A stretch of 64,000 nt of DNA from Bradyrhizobium sp. 149 (GCF_023073915.1 NZ_JADPKK010000005.1:185633-249632), one strand, 5' to 3'; numbered from the stretch's first letter, positions 1 to 9,834 are shown. Program-made: numbers and translations. The notes: generated from the sequence alone by a model not told the origin.

Positions 1-34
1 TGGCGTAGATCACACTCGAGAAATCCTCCGCCAT
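1..34 (-). CDS. Possible 5' end of a minus-strand gene running off the left edge
   Basis: On the minus strand an ATG at 34-32 opens 11 codons (MAEDFSSVIYA) that continue past the left edge without a stop. It would be divergent from the reductase gene that starts at 115. The piece is too short to identify and has no convincing ribosome binding site, so this is only a candidate. Confidence 0.25.
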   Translation of the reverse strand, partial: MAEDFSSVIYA

Positions 35-114
35 GGCAATGGTGTCCGCTCCGCTTTCAGGGGCCGGGCAACGCTTGTGCCCTAAAACCGCAATTATTCG
101 GAATATCGAAAATC

Positions 115-888
115 ATGAGCGCGTTTTACCGAGAGAAAGTTCTTTCTGTCCAGCATTGGACCGACACCCTGTTCAGCTTTCGCGCCACCCGCGATTCCGG
201 CTTCCGCTTCCAGAACGGCCAGTTCGCGATGATCGGCCTCGAAGTTGAGGGCCGCCCGCTGCTTCGTGCCTACAGCATGGCGAGCGCCAATCACGAGGAA
301 GAGCTCGAGTTCTTCTCGATCAAGGTTCAGGACGGCCCGCTGACGTCGCGTCTCCAGAAGATCAAGGAAGGCGACACCATCCTGGTCGGCCGCAAGGCGA
401 CCGGGACGCTGATCACCGACAACCTCATCCCCGGCAAGCGGCTGATGCTGCTGTCGACCGGCACGGGCCTGGCGCCCTTCGCCAGCCTGATCAAGGACCC
501 CGAGGTTTACGACCAGTTCGACAGCATCGTGCTGGTGCATGGCTGCCGTCAGGTCTCCGAGCTCGCCTATGGCGAGAAGCTCGTCGCCAGCCTTCGCGAG
601 GACGAGCTGTTCGGGGAGTTGCTCGCGGACAAGCTCATCTACTACCCCACTGTGACCCGCGAGCCGTTCAAGAACCGCGGCCGCATCACGGACCTCATCA
701 GCTCCGAGCAGATCTTCAACGACATCGGCCAGGGCCCGCTCGACATCGCGACCGACCGCATCATGATGTGCGGCAGCCCGGCGATGCTCGAAGAGCTGAA
801 ACTGATGTTCAAGGGCCGCGACTTCGTCGAGGGCTCCGGCAACAAGCCCGGCCATTTCGTCATCGAAAAGGCGTTCGTCGAGCGGTAA
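115..888 (+). CDS. fpr: Ferredoxin--NADP+ reductase
   Basis: A 257-residue cytoplasmic FAD flavoprotein that passes electrons between NADPH and ferredoxin or flavodoxin. The N-terminal half is the FAD-binding barrel, with the RAYSMAS motif (the family's RxYS/T-type FAD site) near residues 58-64. The C-terminal half is the NAD(P)-binding fold, with STGTGLAPFASL near 115-126, VHGCR near 142, MMCGSPAML near 220, and the end VIEKAFVER. Length and domain order match the bacterial short-type Fpr. Fpr of this type supports iron-sulfur cluster redox and oxidative stress resistance. The ATG is chosen because the conserved FYREKVLSVQHW opening follows directly. It stands alone, and a palindromic repeat follows the stop. 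Confidence 0.93.
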   Translation: MSAFYREKVLSVQHWTDTLFSFRATRDSGFRFQNGQFAMIGLEVEGRPLLRAYSMASANHEEELEFFSIKVQDGPLTSRLQKIKEGDTILVGRKATGTLITDNLIPGKRLMLLSTGTGLAPFASLIKDPEVYDQFDSIVLVHGCRQVSELAYGEKLVASLREDELFGELLADKLIYYPTVTREPFKNRGRITDLISSEQIFNDIGQGPLDIATDRIMMCGSPAMLEELKLMFKGRDFVEGSGNKPGHFVIEKAFVER

Positions 889-902
889 TCGCCGCGCTCT
901 CT

Positions 903-1053
903 GGTCGTCCCGGCCTAGTGCGCAATTGCGCACGGGGGCCGGGACCCACACCGCGAGGTCTCTCGACTCGCGGACAATTGCCAGTCCCCCAACGACCAGT
1001 CTTCGCCAAACCGAGTCCTGTGGCTATGGCTCCCGGCCTTCGCCGGGACGACC
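903..1053. repeat. Palindromic intergenic element bounded by 11-bp inverted repeats
   Basis: The spacer after fpr holds GGTCGTCCCGG at 903-913 and its exact reverse complement at 1043-1053. Inside are two smaller hairpins. GTCCCGGCC (907-915) pairs with GGCCGGGAC (937-945) around the self-complementary GTGCGCAATTGCGCAC (918-933). TCCCGGC (1031-1037) pairs with GCCGGGA (1042-1048). Related CCCGGC-GCCGGG hairpins recur at 3303-3318, 54791-54825 and 55155-55189. This is a REP-like family and could end transcription of fpr. No gene was found in 889-1213. Confidence 0.75.
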
Positions 1054-1300
1054 GCGGTGAGTGTGGTCGTCGGCCCGCCTCTGCTGCACTGCAAAAGCCC
1101 GCCCATCGGGCGGATTGATTTCTCTCCGCCGAATTCGCTAGCGTGAAACAAGGGCCGCGTCATATCCGTATGACAGGCGCGGGCGTATCGTACCGCCTCA
1201 TGCTGGCGAGAGGATGGGAATCGTGGCCGACGAGAACAAGACGCAGGAATCGCCCAAACACTTTTCGCCCAAACGTTTGCCGCTGGCGGAAGAGGGGCTC

Positions 1301-2923
1301 ATGGAAACCCTGCTGCTGCCATTCTCCCCGCGCTTCATCGTCCTGACGATCTGCGCGGTCGTCACCGCGCTGCTGATCGCCATCGGCATCGCCGACCGCA
1401 AGATCTTCGACATCCTCCTGATCCCGATCCTGATCTTTGGCGCGTTGACGCTGCTTGGCGTCCGCGACCTCATGCAGAAGGGCCATGCGGTTCTGCGCAA
1501 CTACCCGATCTCGGCGCATATCCGCTTCCTGCTCGAAGAGATACGCCCGGAGATGCGGCAGTATTTCTTCGAGAGCGAGAAGGACGGCATGCCGTTCTCG
1601 CGCGACATCCGTGCGGTGGTCTATCAGCGTGCCAAGATGCAGCTCGACAAGCGTCCGTTCGGCACCCAGGAGGACGTCTACCGCGAGGGCTATGAGTGGA
1701 TGCATCACTCGGTCTCGCCCAAAGCGCATGCCGAGGAGAAATTCCGCGTCACCATCGGCGGACCGGATTGCGCCAAGCCGTATTCGGCTTCGGTGTTCAA
1801 CATCTCCGCGATGAGTTTCGGCGCGCTCAGCTCGAACGCCGTGCGCGCGCTGAATGCCGGCGCGAAGAAGGGCGGCTTCGCGCATGATACCGGCGAGGGT
1901 GGCTTCAGTCCCTATCACCGCGAGATGGGCGGCGACATCATCTGGGAGATCGGCTCGGGCTATTTCGGTTGCCGTCATCTCGACGGCACCTTCGATCCCG
2001 AAGCCTTCGCGCGCGTCGCGAGCCAGGACCAGATCAAGATGGTCGAGCTCAAGGTCAGCCAGGGCGCCAAGCCCGGCCATGGCGGCGTGCTGCCGGCGGC
2101 GAAGGTCTCGGAGGAAATTTCCAAGATCCGCGGCGTCGCGATGGGCGAGGATTGCATCTCGCCAGCCTCGCATCGCGCCTTCTCGACGCCGATCGGGATG
2201 ATGCAGTTCATCGGCGAGATGCGCCGCCTCTGCGGCGGCAAGCCGACCGGTTTCAAGCTGTGCATCGGCCATCCCTGGGAATTTCTGGCGATCTGCAAGG
2301 CGATGATCGAGACCGGCATCTATCCTGATTTCATCGTTGTGGACGGCAACGAGGGCGGCACCGGCGCCGCGCCGCTGGAGTTCATGGACCATCTCGGCAT
2401 GCCGATGCGCGAGGGCGTCAATTTCGTCCACAACGCGCTGATCGGCATCAACGCGCGCGACCGCATCAAGATCGGCGCCTCCGGCAAGATCGCCACCGCC
2501 TTCGACATGGCGCGCGCGATGGCGATCGGTGCCGACTGGTGCAATTCGGCGCGCGGCTTCATGTTCTCGCTCGGCTGCATCCAGTCGCTGAGCTGCCACA
2601 CCGACCGCTGTCCGACCGGCGTCGCAACCCAGGACCCGACGCGTGCGCGTGCGCTCTATGTGCCGCTCAAGATCGACCGCGTGCACAATTATCACCATGC
2701 GACGCTGCATTCGCTGACCGAGCTGATCGCCGCGGCCGGTCTCGAACATCCGCAGCAGCTGCGCCCGATCCACTTCAGCCAGCGGACGTCGACCACCCAG
2801 GTGAAATCCTTCGCGCAGCTTTATCCGTCGTTGCGTCCGGGCGAGCTGCTCGAAGGCACCGAAGACCCGCGCTTCCGCGACGCCTGGCGGATGGCGCGGA
2901 CCGAGACGTTCCAGCCGGCGTGA
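1301..2923 (+). CDS. FMN-binding glutamate synthase family protein
   Basis: From this start the protein has 540 residues. It has a hydrophobic N-terminal stretch (two helices at about residues 10-55) followed by a glutamate-synthase central/FMN barrel domain. Motifs include MSFGALS, the HDTGEGG loop, GAKPGHGG, DGNEGGTGAAP and a Cys-rich segment (SCHTDRCPTGVATQDP) like the GltB region that carries the iron-sulfur ligands. It lacks the glutamine amidotransferase and GXGXG domains, so it is not a complete GOGAT. Membrane-anchored proteins of this kind are common, but their substrate is usually unknown. ATG 1301 is preferred because GAGGGG lies just upstream. An in-frame ATG at 1214 would add 29 charged residues. 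It appears to be a single gene. Confidence 0.85.
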   Translation: METLLLPFSPRFIVLTICAVVTALLIAIGIADRKIFDILLIPILIFGALTLLGVRDLMQKGHAVLRNYPISAHIRFLLEEIRPEMRQYFFESEKDGMPFSRDIRAVVYQRAKMQLDKRPFGTQEDVYREGYEWMHHSVSPKAHAEEKFRVTIGGPDCAKPYSASVFNISAMSFGALSSNAVRALNAGAKKGGFAHDTGEGGFSPYHREMGGDIIWEIGSGYFGCRHLDGTFDPEAFARVASQDQIKMVELKVSQGAKPGHGGVLPAAKVSEEISKIRGVAMGEDCISPASHRAFSTPIGMMQFIGEMRRLCGGKPTGFKLCIGHPWEFLAICKAMIETGIYPDFIVVDGNEGGTGAAPLEFMDHLGMPMREGVNFVHNALIGINARDRIKIGASGKIATAFDMARAMAIGADWCNSARGFMFSLGCIQSLSCHTDRCPTGVATQDPTRARALYVPLKIDRVHNYHHATLHSLTELIAAAGLEHPQQLRPIHFSQRTSTTQVKSFAQLYPSLRPGELLEGTEDPRFRDAWRMARTETFQPA

Positions 2924-3017
2924 GCGTCCTGATGCCTAAGGGAACTGCCGGCCCGCTGGCGTCAAATCCTGCGTTGGCGCTTAACACTTGCTTCAACTTT
3001 GGGTGTAGATTCGTCCC

Positions 3018-3257
3018 ATGGACGAGCGACGTGACAAAGCCAGACACCGCGTGCTGAAGGCCGGGACGATCGAGTTCGGCGGCGGCGCGATCGACTGCAC
3101 CATCCGCAATTTTTCCGACACCGGTGCCGCGCTCGACGTCACCAGTCCGGTCGGTATCCCCGACCATTTCACCCTGTTCGTCCAGGCCGAGGGAACACAT
3201 CTCGCCTGCACTGTAGTCTGGCGCAAGGAAAAGCGAATCGGGGTGAGGTTCGGGTGA
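3018..3257 (+). CDS. PilZ domain protein (candidate c-di-GMP receptor)
   Basis: A 79-residue protein made almost entirely of one PilZ domain. The N-terminal basic motif RDKARHR and the NFSDTGAAL segment match the RxxxR and (D/N)xSxxG motifs that bind cyclic di-GMP, and the protein ends in the strand WRKEKRIGVRFG. As a stand-alone domain it probably acts by binding a partner when c-di-GMP rises; the partner is not apparent. The GGDEF/EAL protein at 27.7 kb is one possible c-di-GMP enzyme in the window. A TTAACA (2981) and TGTAGA (3004) pair with 17-base spacing could be a promoter that would leave almost no leader. Confidence 0.85.
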   Translation: MDERRDKARHRVLKAGTIEFGGGAIDCTIRNFSDTGAALDVTSPVGIPDHFTLFVQAEGTHLACTVVWRKEKRIGVRFG

Positions 3258-3302
3258 GGCCCTGCCTTTGGCGCGAGCCTGGGCTACGATCCCCGCGGTC
3301 CT

Positions 3303-3318
3303 CCCGGCGAAGGCCGGG
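3303..3318. terminator. REP-like hairpin between convergent genes
   Basis: CCCGGC (3303-3308) pairs with GCCGGG (3313-3318) around a GAAG loop. It lies between the PilZ gene and the convergent CorC-like gene, so it may stop transcription from either side. There is no strong T tract. The core matches the CCCGGC-GCCGGG repeats elsewhere in the window. Confidence 0.45.
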
Positions 3319-3335
3319 CCGGCGCGTGGAGTTAA

Positions 3336-4631
3336 TCACGCCGCTGCCTGCTCGCTCCGCCGGCTCGCGAGAATCTTGTCGATCCTCCGTCCGTCGAGAT
3401 CGACCACCTCGATGTGCCAGCCGCCGAAGTCGAAGGCGTCGCCGACATCAGGCAGCACGTTGAACTGTTGCAGCACGAGGCCGGCGACCGTGTTGTAGCG
3501 ATGCGGCGGCAGTTCTACGCCGAGCAGCTCGCCGAATTCGTCGACCGGCATCCAGCCTGAGATCAGCAGCGAATCGTCCGCGCGCTTGACGTAGGCAGGT
3601 TCCGGCGGGCCTTCCTCGGAATGGAAGGCGCCGACGATCGATTCCAGAATGTCAGCCGTCGTCACGATGCCTTCGAAGGCGCCGTATTCGTCGTAGACGA
3701 GGCCAACATGCACCGGCGCAGCCTTCAGGATCGCCAGCACGTCGCGGGCATCCGCCGACGCGGGAATGCCAGGCGCCTCGCGAACCAGCACGCGCAAATC
3801 CGGCGTGCGCTCGTTCATGTAGGCGACCAGCAGGTCCTTGGCCTGGAGCACGCCGATCGGCTTGTCGCGGTCGCCGTCGGACACGGGAAAGCGCGAATGC
3901 GGGCTCTTGGCGATGATCGCTTGAATGCTCTCCGGTGGATCGCGCAGGTCGATCTCGTTGACCTCCGTGCGCGGCGTCATGATCGCACCGACCGGCCGGT
4001 CGCCGAGCCGCATCACGCCCGCGATCATCTCCTTTTCACCTGACTCGAGCACGCCCGCGCTTTCGGCCTCGCTGACGAGATGATGGATCTCGTCTTCCGA
4101 CACCTTCTCTTCGGACTTGCCACCATGGCCGAGCAGGGTGAGGATCAGCTTGCCGGAGAGATCGAGCAGGAAGACCAGCGGCAGCGAGACCTTCGCAAGC
4201 AAGTGCATCGCGGGCGCAACCCTGACCGCGATGCTCTCGGGATCGCGTAGCGCCACCTGCTTCGGCACCAGCTCGCCGACGATCAGGGTGGCGTAGGTGA
4301 TCAGCGTGACAACCAAGCCGACGCCGACGATGTCGGCAATCCCTGCGGACATGCCGAGCTCGAGCAACCATTGCGTCAGCCGCTGTCCGAGCGTCGCGCC
4401 CGAGAATGCGCCGGAGAGCACGCCGACCAGCGTAATGCCGATCTGCACCGTCGAAAGGAATTTGCCGGGATCGGCCGCGAGGATCAGCGCCCGCTCGGCC
4501 CCACGCACGCCCTTGGCGGCGAGCATTGAGAGCCGGGCCGGGCGTGACGAGACCACGGCCAGCTCTGACATGGACAGCAAGCCGTTGATGACGATCAGGA
4601 CGACGACGATGGCGAGTTCGGCGGAGAGCAT
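3336..4631 (-). CDS. Hemolysin family protein (CNNM/CorC type, DUF21-CBS-CorC_HlyC)
   Basis: A 431-residue inner-membrane protein. An N-terminal DUF21 domain with three or four membrane helices (about residues 1-180) is followed by a CBS pair (about 205-325, with GDRPVGAIMTPRTEV and ETGI-like EYGAFEGIVTTADILE segments). A CorC_HlyC domain follows to the end (about 345-425, PVDEFGELLGVELP). Proteins of this architecture are linked to magnesium or cobalt efflux and membrane-damage tolerance; the hemolysin name is historical. The gene is convergent with the PilZ gene. Start is the ATG before LSAELAIVVVLIVING, which opens directly into the first helix. Confidence 0.9.
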   Translation of the reverse strand: MLSAELAIVVVLIVINGLLSMSELAVVSSRPARLSMLAAKGVRGAERALILAADPGKFLSTVQIGITLVGVLSGAFSGATLGQRLTQWLLELGMSAGIADIVGVGLVVTLITYATLIVGELVPKQVALRDPESIAVRVAPAMHLLAKVSLPLVFLLDLSGKLILTLLGHGGKSEEKVSEDEIHHLVSEAESAGVLESGEKEMIAGVMRLGDRPVGAIMTPRTEVNEIDLRDPPESIQAIIAKSPHSRFPVSDGDRDKPIGVLQAKDLLVAYMNERTPDLRVLVREAPGIPASADARDVLAILKAAPVHVGLVYDEYGAFEGIVTTADILESIVGAFHSEEGPPEPAYVKRADDSLLISGWMPVDEFGELLGVELPPHRYNTVAGLVLQQFNVLPDVGDAFDFGGWHIEVVDLDGRRIDKILASRRSEQAAA

Positions 4632-4873
4632 TGACGTTCCAAGGTAATGGAGTGTGGGCCAGAAGGCGGCACAGGCCTAGATATAGGTATCGGGAGAAGA
4701 AATGCTGACGATTCTGACGCATCCGGCATCGGGAGGGAACCTCGGGCGACACCGTTCCGGCAGGCACGGGACGCTGGCACCCCGCGGAACTACGGGCATG
4801 CCGTTACTTAACGGGCTCTTAGTGGCAACCCGCTAGATTTTAGACATTTGTAGCAATGTATTCGGGGATCAGG

Positions 4874-6949
4874 ATGCGGATCGGGAAGCTCTTTGCGCTG
4901 TCGATGCTGACGGTGACGGTTTTTGCAGTCATCCTTGGCGCCGAGGTGCTCATACCCCAGACGCGCATCTTCACGAACCGCTCCGACGCGATCAAGACGG
5001 TCGACGCCTTTGGTGCGACCCTGATGGTCAGTCAGCACGTTGCCGGCCTTCGCGCCCCCTACATTTCCCCGATTTTCCAGGAGAACCCTGCGACACAGGT
5101 CCAGACCGAAGCCGCCGCGAAGGCCTCGAAAGCGGCCGAGGCCGCATTCGAAGGGGCAAGGCGCGCCATCATGGTGCTGGATGATTCCGGACCGATGATC
5201 GACAACCTGGATCGTACCGCGCGGCGGCTCAAGGACATCACCACGGCGGCAGATCGTGCGATGAGCGTTCCCCTGGCGGCGCGCGACAGCGCTGTGGTCA
5301 AGGGCTTCCTTCCGGGCGTCGCCGAGGTCATCGGCAATATCGAGCCGATCATGAACCGGCTCGAAGCGAAGGTCATCAATGCCGATTCCTCGCTTGCGGC
5401 GCTGTTGAGCCTGGCGCGAACGGCGCAGGATCTGCGCGTCTCGGCCGGCAGCCGTGCCGCCACATTGTCGCCGGCGCTGAGCGCACGCCGACCGCTCACG
5501 GCGGCCGAATTCTCGCTGATGGATCGTATGCAGGGGCGTGTCGAGGCCGACCGCGAGCGCATCGAGGCCGGCATCGATCAGCTCGGAAGCCCGCCCCGCA
5601 TCGCCGCTGCGCTGAAGGCGGCGACGGATTCATATTTCGGAAGAGCAGCGGCCGCCGTGGACAAGGAGATGCCCGCGGCACGTGGTGACGGCAAGTACGG
5701 CATCAACGCCGAGGAGCTGGCCAACGTCATCGTACCCGCCATCCAGATGTTCTACGGGGTGCGCGATGCCGCGTTGTCGGAAGCGGCTGAACGCGCCTCG
5801 GCCTCGCGCGACGGCGCGCTGGCGATGCTAGCGCTCGCGGGCGTGGCGGTGCTGGCGCTGCTGGGGACACTCGGTGGCGTGACCACGATGCTGCGCAGGC
5901 GCGTGGTGACGCCGCTGAGCCGGCTCGCGGACGTGATCGCAACGCTCGCCGCCGGACAGCACGAGGTCGAGATTCCCGTGACGGGCCGCAATGACGAGAT
6001 CAGCCAGGTGGCGGGCTCGCTGCAGCATTTCAAGGATTCTCTGGTCGCCAAGAAGGCCGCCGACGAGGCAGCCGCGGTCGAAGCCGAGGCAAAACTCCGG
6101 CGCAGCCAGCGCATGGACCAGATCGCACGCGATTTCGAAGCCTTGATCGGCGACGTCATCAACACCGTCTCGTCGGCATCGTCGGAGTTGGAAGTGTCGG
6201 CGGGAACGCTGACGAGCACCGCCGATCAATCGGAAAAGGTCACCGCGACCGTCGCGGCGGCCTCCGAGCAGGCCTCCACCAATGTGCAGACCGTTGCCGC
6301 GGCCGCGGAGGAAATGGCGTCCTCGGTCGACGAGATCGGCCGCCAGGTCCAGGATTCCGCGCGCGTCGCCGGCGAAGCGGTGCAGCAGGCGGGGCGGACC
6401 AACGACTATGTCGGCGAGCTCGCCAAGGCTGCCGGCCGGATCGGCGACGTGGTCGAGCTCATCAGCCAGATCGCGGGCCAGACCAATCTTCTGGCGCTCA
6501 ATGCGACCATCGAGGCGGCGCGCGCCGGCGAGGCCGGGCGCGGCTTCGCGGTGGTCGCCTCCGAGGTCAAGGCGCTGGCCGAGCAGACCGCCAAGGCCAC
6601 AGACGAGATCAGCCAGCAGATCATGGGAATCCAGAGCGCAACGAAGGATTCCGTCGGCGCCATCAAGGCGATCGGCGACACCATCACCCGCATGTCCGAG
6701 ATCGCGTCGGCGATCGCCTCGGCGGTCGAGGAGCAGGGCGCGGCGACGCGGGAGATTTCCCGCAACGTGCAGCAGGCGGCACGCGGCACCCAGCAGGTCT
6801 CCGCCAGCATCGTCGACGTGCAGCGCGGCGCGAGCCAGACCGGATCGGCCTCCTCCACCGTGCTTGCGTCCGCGAGGTCATTGTCCGGCGAGAGCAGCCG
6901 CCTCAAGGTCGAGGTCGGGAAGTTCCTGGACGCGATCCGGGCCGCGTAA
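4874..6949 (+). CDS. Methyl-accepting chemotaxis protein
   Basis: A 691-residue transmembrane chemoreceptor. It has an N-terminal membrane helix (about residues 4-27), a long helical periplasmic sensor region of about 280 residues, a second helix ([20 protein letters not shown]), and a HAMP domain containing [16 protein letters not shown]. The cytoplasmic signalling hairpin has its tip at [20 protein letters not shown]. Glutamine/glutamate-rich helices on each side are likely methylation sites. The sensor region is not one I recognise, so the ligand is unknown. It has no cheA, cheW or cheR next to it, so it must signal to a pathway elsewhere. ATG 4874 is preferred, with GGGGA upstream; ATG 4856 would add six residues. 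Confidence 0.9.
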   Translation: MRIGKLFALSMLTVTVFAVILGAEVLIPQTRIFTNRSDAIKTVDAFGATLMVSQHVAGLRAPYISPIFQENPATQVQTEAAAKASKAAEAAFEGARRAIMVLDDSGPMIDNLDRTARRLKDITTAADRAMSVPLAARDSAVVKGFLPGVAEVIGNIEPIMNRLEAKVINADSSLAALLSLARTAQDLRVSAGSRAATLSPALSARRPLTAAEFSLMDRMQGRVEADRERIEAGIDQLGSPPRIAAALKAATDSYFGRAAAAVDKEMPAARGDGKYGINAEELANVIVPAIQMFYGVRDAALSEAAERASASRDGALAMLALAGVAVLALLGTLGGVTTMLRRRVVTPLSRLADVIATLAAGQHEVEIPVTGRNDEISQVAGSLQHFKDSLVAKKAADEAAAVEAEAKLRRSQRMDQIARDFEALIGDVINTVSSASSELEVSAGTLTSTADQSEKVTATVAAASEQASTNVQTVAAAAEEMASSVDEIGRQVQDSARVAGEAVQQAGRTNDYVGELAKAAGRIGDVVELISQIAGQTNLLALNATIEAARAGEAGRGFAVVASEVKALAEQTAKATDEISQQIMGIQSATKDSVGAIKAIGDTITRMSEIASAIASAVEEQGAATREISRNVQQAARGTQQVSASIVDVQRGASQTGSASSTVLASARSLSGESSRLKVEVGKFLDAIRAA

Positions 6950-7067
6950 CATCGTCATTGTGGAAGGAAGCGGCTTCACCTAGGCTTGCAGCCTTGGGGG
7001 TGTCGCAGCCTCCCCGTGAAGTGGGTGATCCCACGCAAGCGCTGCTCGCTGATGTCTGGAGCGAGCA

Positions 7068-7799
7068 ATGGACGGGATCACAATCGAACTACCGCTTTTC
7101 CTGTTAGCCACCTTCGCCGGCGCGTTCGTCGCCGGCCTCTCCGGTTTTGCCTTCGGCCTCGTCGCGGCATCGCTGTGGCTTTACGTGCTGACGCCGCTTC
7201 AGAGCGCCAGCCTGATCGTCGGCTTCGGCCTTCTGGTGCAGGGTTACTCGGTCTGGAAGCTGCGCAGCGCGCTCGACTGGCGCCGGCTATGGCCCTTCAT
7301 GATCGGTGCCGTCGTGGGCGTGCCGGTCGGCGTGTCACTCCTGACCTCCGCCAATCCGAACAGCGTCCGCATCGCTGTTGGAGCGATCCTGATCGTCTAC
7401 AGCCTCTATGCGTTCTTCAGGCCAAAACTCAAGGTCGCGACCATCGTGCCGCCGTCCGCCGACATGACCATCGGTTTCGTCAACGGCCTGCTGGGCGGAT
7501 TGACCGGCCTTGCCGGCATCATCATCACCATCTGGTGCAATCTGCGCGGTCTGCCCAAGGACGTCCAGCGCGCCACGTTCCAGCCCGTCGCAGTCGTGGT
7601 GTTCGCCACGGCGGCGCTCTTTCTGGGCGCCAAGGGAGCGCTGACGTTCGAGACCGCAAAGCTGTTCGCGCTCGGCCTGCCGTTTCTCTTTGCGGGAACG
7701 TGGCTCGGGCTGAGACTGTTCGGCCGCATCGATGAGGCGATGTTCCGCAAGATCGTGCTTGCGCTGCTGTTCGTCTCCGGGGTCGTGCTGCTGTTCTGA
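7068..7799 (+). CDS. TauE/SafE family sulfite/anion exporter
   Basis: A 243-residue integral membrane protein with eight or so helices and the internal two-fold repeat typical of the family. The two related segments are FAGAFVAGLSGFAFGLVA near the start and GFVNGLLGGLTGLAGIII in the middle. Members move sulfite, sulfoacetate or related anions across the inner membrane; substrate cannot be told from sequence. GGAGCGAGCA directly precedes the ATG. It ends 7 bases from the stop of the convergent porin gene. Confidence 0.87.
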   Translation: MDGITIELPLFLLATFAGAFVAGLSGFAFGLVAASLWLYVLTPLQSASLIVGFGLLVQGYSVWKLRSALDWRRLWPFMIGAVVGVPVGVSLLTSANPNSVRIAVGAILIVYSLYAFFRPKLKVATIVPPSADMTIGFVNGLLGGLTGLAGIIITIWCNLRGLPKDVQRATFQPVAVVVFATAALFLGAKGALTFETAKLFALGLPFLFAGTWLGLRLFGRIDEAMFRKIVLALLFVSGVVLLF

Positions 7800-7806
7800 G
7801 CCGCGA

Positions 7807-9834
7807 TCAGAACTCGCCGTGCAGCCGGCCGGAGAATACCGACACCGGTCCGCGATCGGCGTTGTAGGCCGGGTTGACGATCAGCTGGTAGTCGGCGGTG
7901 AGAGTGAGATTCTTGTTCAGCGCGTAGGCGTAATAGGTTTCGAGGATGCGCTCGCGGCGGTAGTTGAGCGCACCGTCGCCGATGAGAACACCGAGGCCGC
8001 CGGCAGCCAGGAAGTCGCGATAATCCTGCGAGATGGCATTGATCGCGCCGCCGACACCGATGACGTCATCGGGCCGGCCCCATTTTGTGCCCTTGATCGA
8101 AAGACCGCCGGACAGGCTGCGATTGATGTCCGTGAAGGCGAGCGTCTCGCTCTTGCCGTCGTTCCAGCTCCAGCGGCCGAACAGCCCGACATCATCCGTG
8201 ATCGCCTGCTCGAGATTGACGACATAGCCGATCTTGACGCGGCCGCGCCGGGTCTGCGCGATGTCGAGATTCAGCGCGGGATTGTCCAGCGTCTCGCGGA
8301 AGCTGCCCATGTTGGCGCTGTCGAGCCAGCCCATGGTCCTGAGCTTGCCGGGCTGGCCGAACAGCGAGAAGCGCGTCTCGAGTTCGACCACGTACTGGCC
8401 GCGCTCCCCGACCCTGGTGTCGAAATGATTTGAATTGGGCTCCGCGACCATCAGGAAATAGCCGCCGCGCAGCGCCCATTGCTTCTGATTGAATTCGGCG
8501 GTGACGCCGTAGGTGAGGCCGACCTTGTCGGCGGAATAATCGAATGCACCCGGCGCCCACAGCGACCAGTTCATGAAATCCTTGCGGGTGTCCTTGGCGT
8601 AGGCATTGCCGTCGAACACGTCGACCACCGCGAACTTGCCGGCCTGCACCGTGAGCCTGGAAACGTCGACCTTCTGCCCAAGCTGCAACTGGCCGCTCGC
8701 GAGCTCTTCCTGCTCGCCGCCAAAGCCAAACGTCTGGCGCACGAACAGGCGCGAGGTGTTGTAATGCGGATAGGGAAAGTTCGACTTCTGCGCTTCGCCA
8801 TTCGGGAAGCCGGCGGCACCAACGGTGTCGTTCAATCCAAATCCCTGGAGCAGTTCGGGATTGTAATAGACCTCGCCGCCGTCCCACAGCTTTGCGTTCA
8901 GGAACAGGCTGTTGCTCCAGGTCGCCTTGGCCTGCCGTGATGGCGAGAGTGAATTCGGTCCGGTGTAGAGAGCAGGAAACGACGGGTAGCCTTGCGGCAG
9001 ATACGTGCTCTGGCCGTGGATCTCCCAGCGATCCGATTCCGTGTCGATCAGCGAGCCGATCCCCGAACTCTTGGGATCGTAGCTCGGCATGCCGGGCCAA
9101 TCGACCTTGCGGTTGAGGCCGAGCCTGACCGACTGGAAGTCGAGCGACGACGAATTGTATTGGGCGCCCGTGGAGAAGGCGACATTGGCGCCGTCGAAGC
9201 GGCTGTAGAGATATTCGACCCGCGCGCTCCAATGCGGCGCGAAGCCGTATTCGATGCCTCCACCGGCGATCCAGCCGGGCCGCGTGTTCAGGATTTTCGG
9301 GACTGCTTCGCCTGTGGCCGGCGTGTCGAAATAACGTTCACCCATCCAAGCAAAGCCGCCGGTGGCGTAGACCAGCCAGGGACCGCTGGTGTAGCCGACG
9401 CGGCCGCGCAGGCTCGCGGTGTAGTCCCATTGCTGCGTGACGGTGTTGTCGGATGTCGCCAGGAAGGACACGATCGAGTTCGAGGTGATGTAGTTCGGAA
9501 ACGAAAAATCGCCTTCGACGCCGACCAGCCAGCCGGAGTTGAGGCGGTAATTGTAGCCGGCCTGCACGCCGCCGATCATACCGCTGAAGACGCCGCTGTC
9601 GTTGATCCCGGTGCCATCGTTCAGCGCAAAGCGCGACGAGCCGAGGCTGTAGCCGGCATGCGCACCGATGTAGAGGCCGGTCCAGTCATAGACGGCCTTC
9701 AGCGCCGGTGCCTTCAGCGGCAGATCAGCCGCGCGGCTGCTGGCGGGCAAAGCCAAGACGCCCGAGGCAATCGCCGCGGCCGTCCGCAAATACCTGTAAC
9801 GGTGACCCCTCAACGTCAAAACGCACGCCCCCAA
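7807..9834 (-). CDS. Omp25-like / OprB-like fusion carbohydrate porin
   Basis: An outer-membrane protein of up to 675 residues. A signal peptide (ends near SSRA) leads to DLPLKAPALKAVYDWTGLY, the opening of the rhizobial Omp25/Omp31 beta-barrel family (about residues 37-245, closing with VRLGLNRKVDW). After a short linker comes an OprB-type carbohydrate-selective porin domain (about 262-675: DRWEIHGQSTYLPQGYP, then FDGNAYAKDTRKDF, ending FSGRLHGEF). Two barrel domains in one chain are unusual in general, although I believe similar fusions occur in related genomes. Between the upstream stop and the signal peptide there is no in-frame ATG or GTG, only TTG codons (9834, 9819, 9789). TTG 9819, with GGGGGCG upstream, is attractive. 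The N-terminus is uncertain. Confidence 0.85.
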   Translation of the reverse strand: MGACVLTLRGHRYRYLRTAAAIASGVLALPASSRAADLPLKAPALKAVYDWTGLYIGAHAGYSLGSSRFALNDGTGINDSGVFSGMIGGVQAGYNYRLNSGWLVGVEGDFSFPNYITSNSIVSFLATSDNTVTQQWDYTASLRGRVGYTSGPWLVYATGGFAWMGERYFDTPATGEAVPKILNTRPGWIAGGGIEYGFAPHWSARVEYLYSRFDGANVAFSTGAQYNSSSLDFQSVRLGLNRKVDWPGMPSYDPKSSGIGSLIDTESDRWEIHGQSTYLPQGYPSFPALYTGPNSLSPSRQAKATWSNSLFLNAKLWDGGEVYYNPELLQGFGLNDTVGAAGFPNGEAQKSNFPYPHYNTSRLFVRQTFGFGGEQEELASGQLQLGQKVDVSRLTVQAGKFAVVDVFDGNAYAKDTRKDFMNWSLWAPGAFDYSADKVGLTYGVTAEFNQKQWALRGGYFLMVAEPNSNHFDTRVGERGQYVVELETRFSLFGQPGKLRTMGWLDSANMGSFRETLDNPALNLDIAQTRRGRVKIGYVVNLEQAITDDVGLFGRWSWNDGKSETLAFTDINRSLSGGLSIKGTKWGRPDDVIGVGGAINAISQDYRDFLAAGGLGVLIGDGALNYRRERILETYYAYALNKNLTLTADYQLIVNPAYNADRGPVSVFSGRLHGEF

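Noticed and set aside
4741..4800. Possible sigma-54 promoter (CTGGCAC...)
   Set aside because: The -24 GG element is present but no matching GC at -12 with correct spacing.
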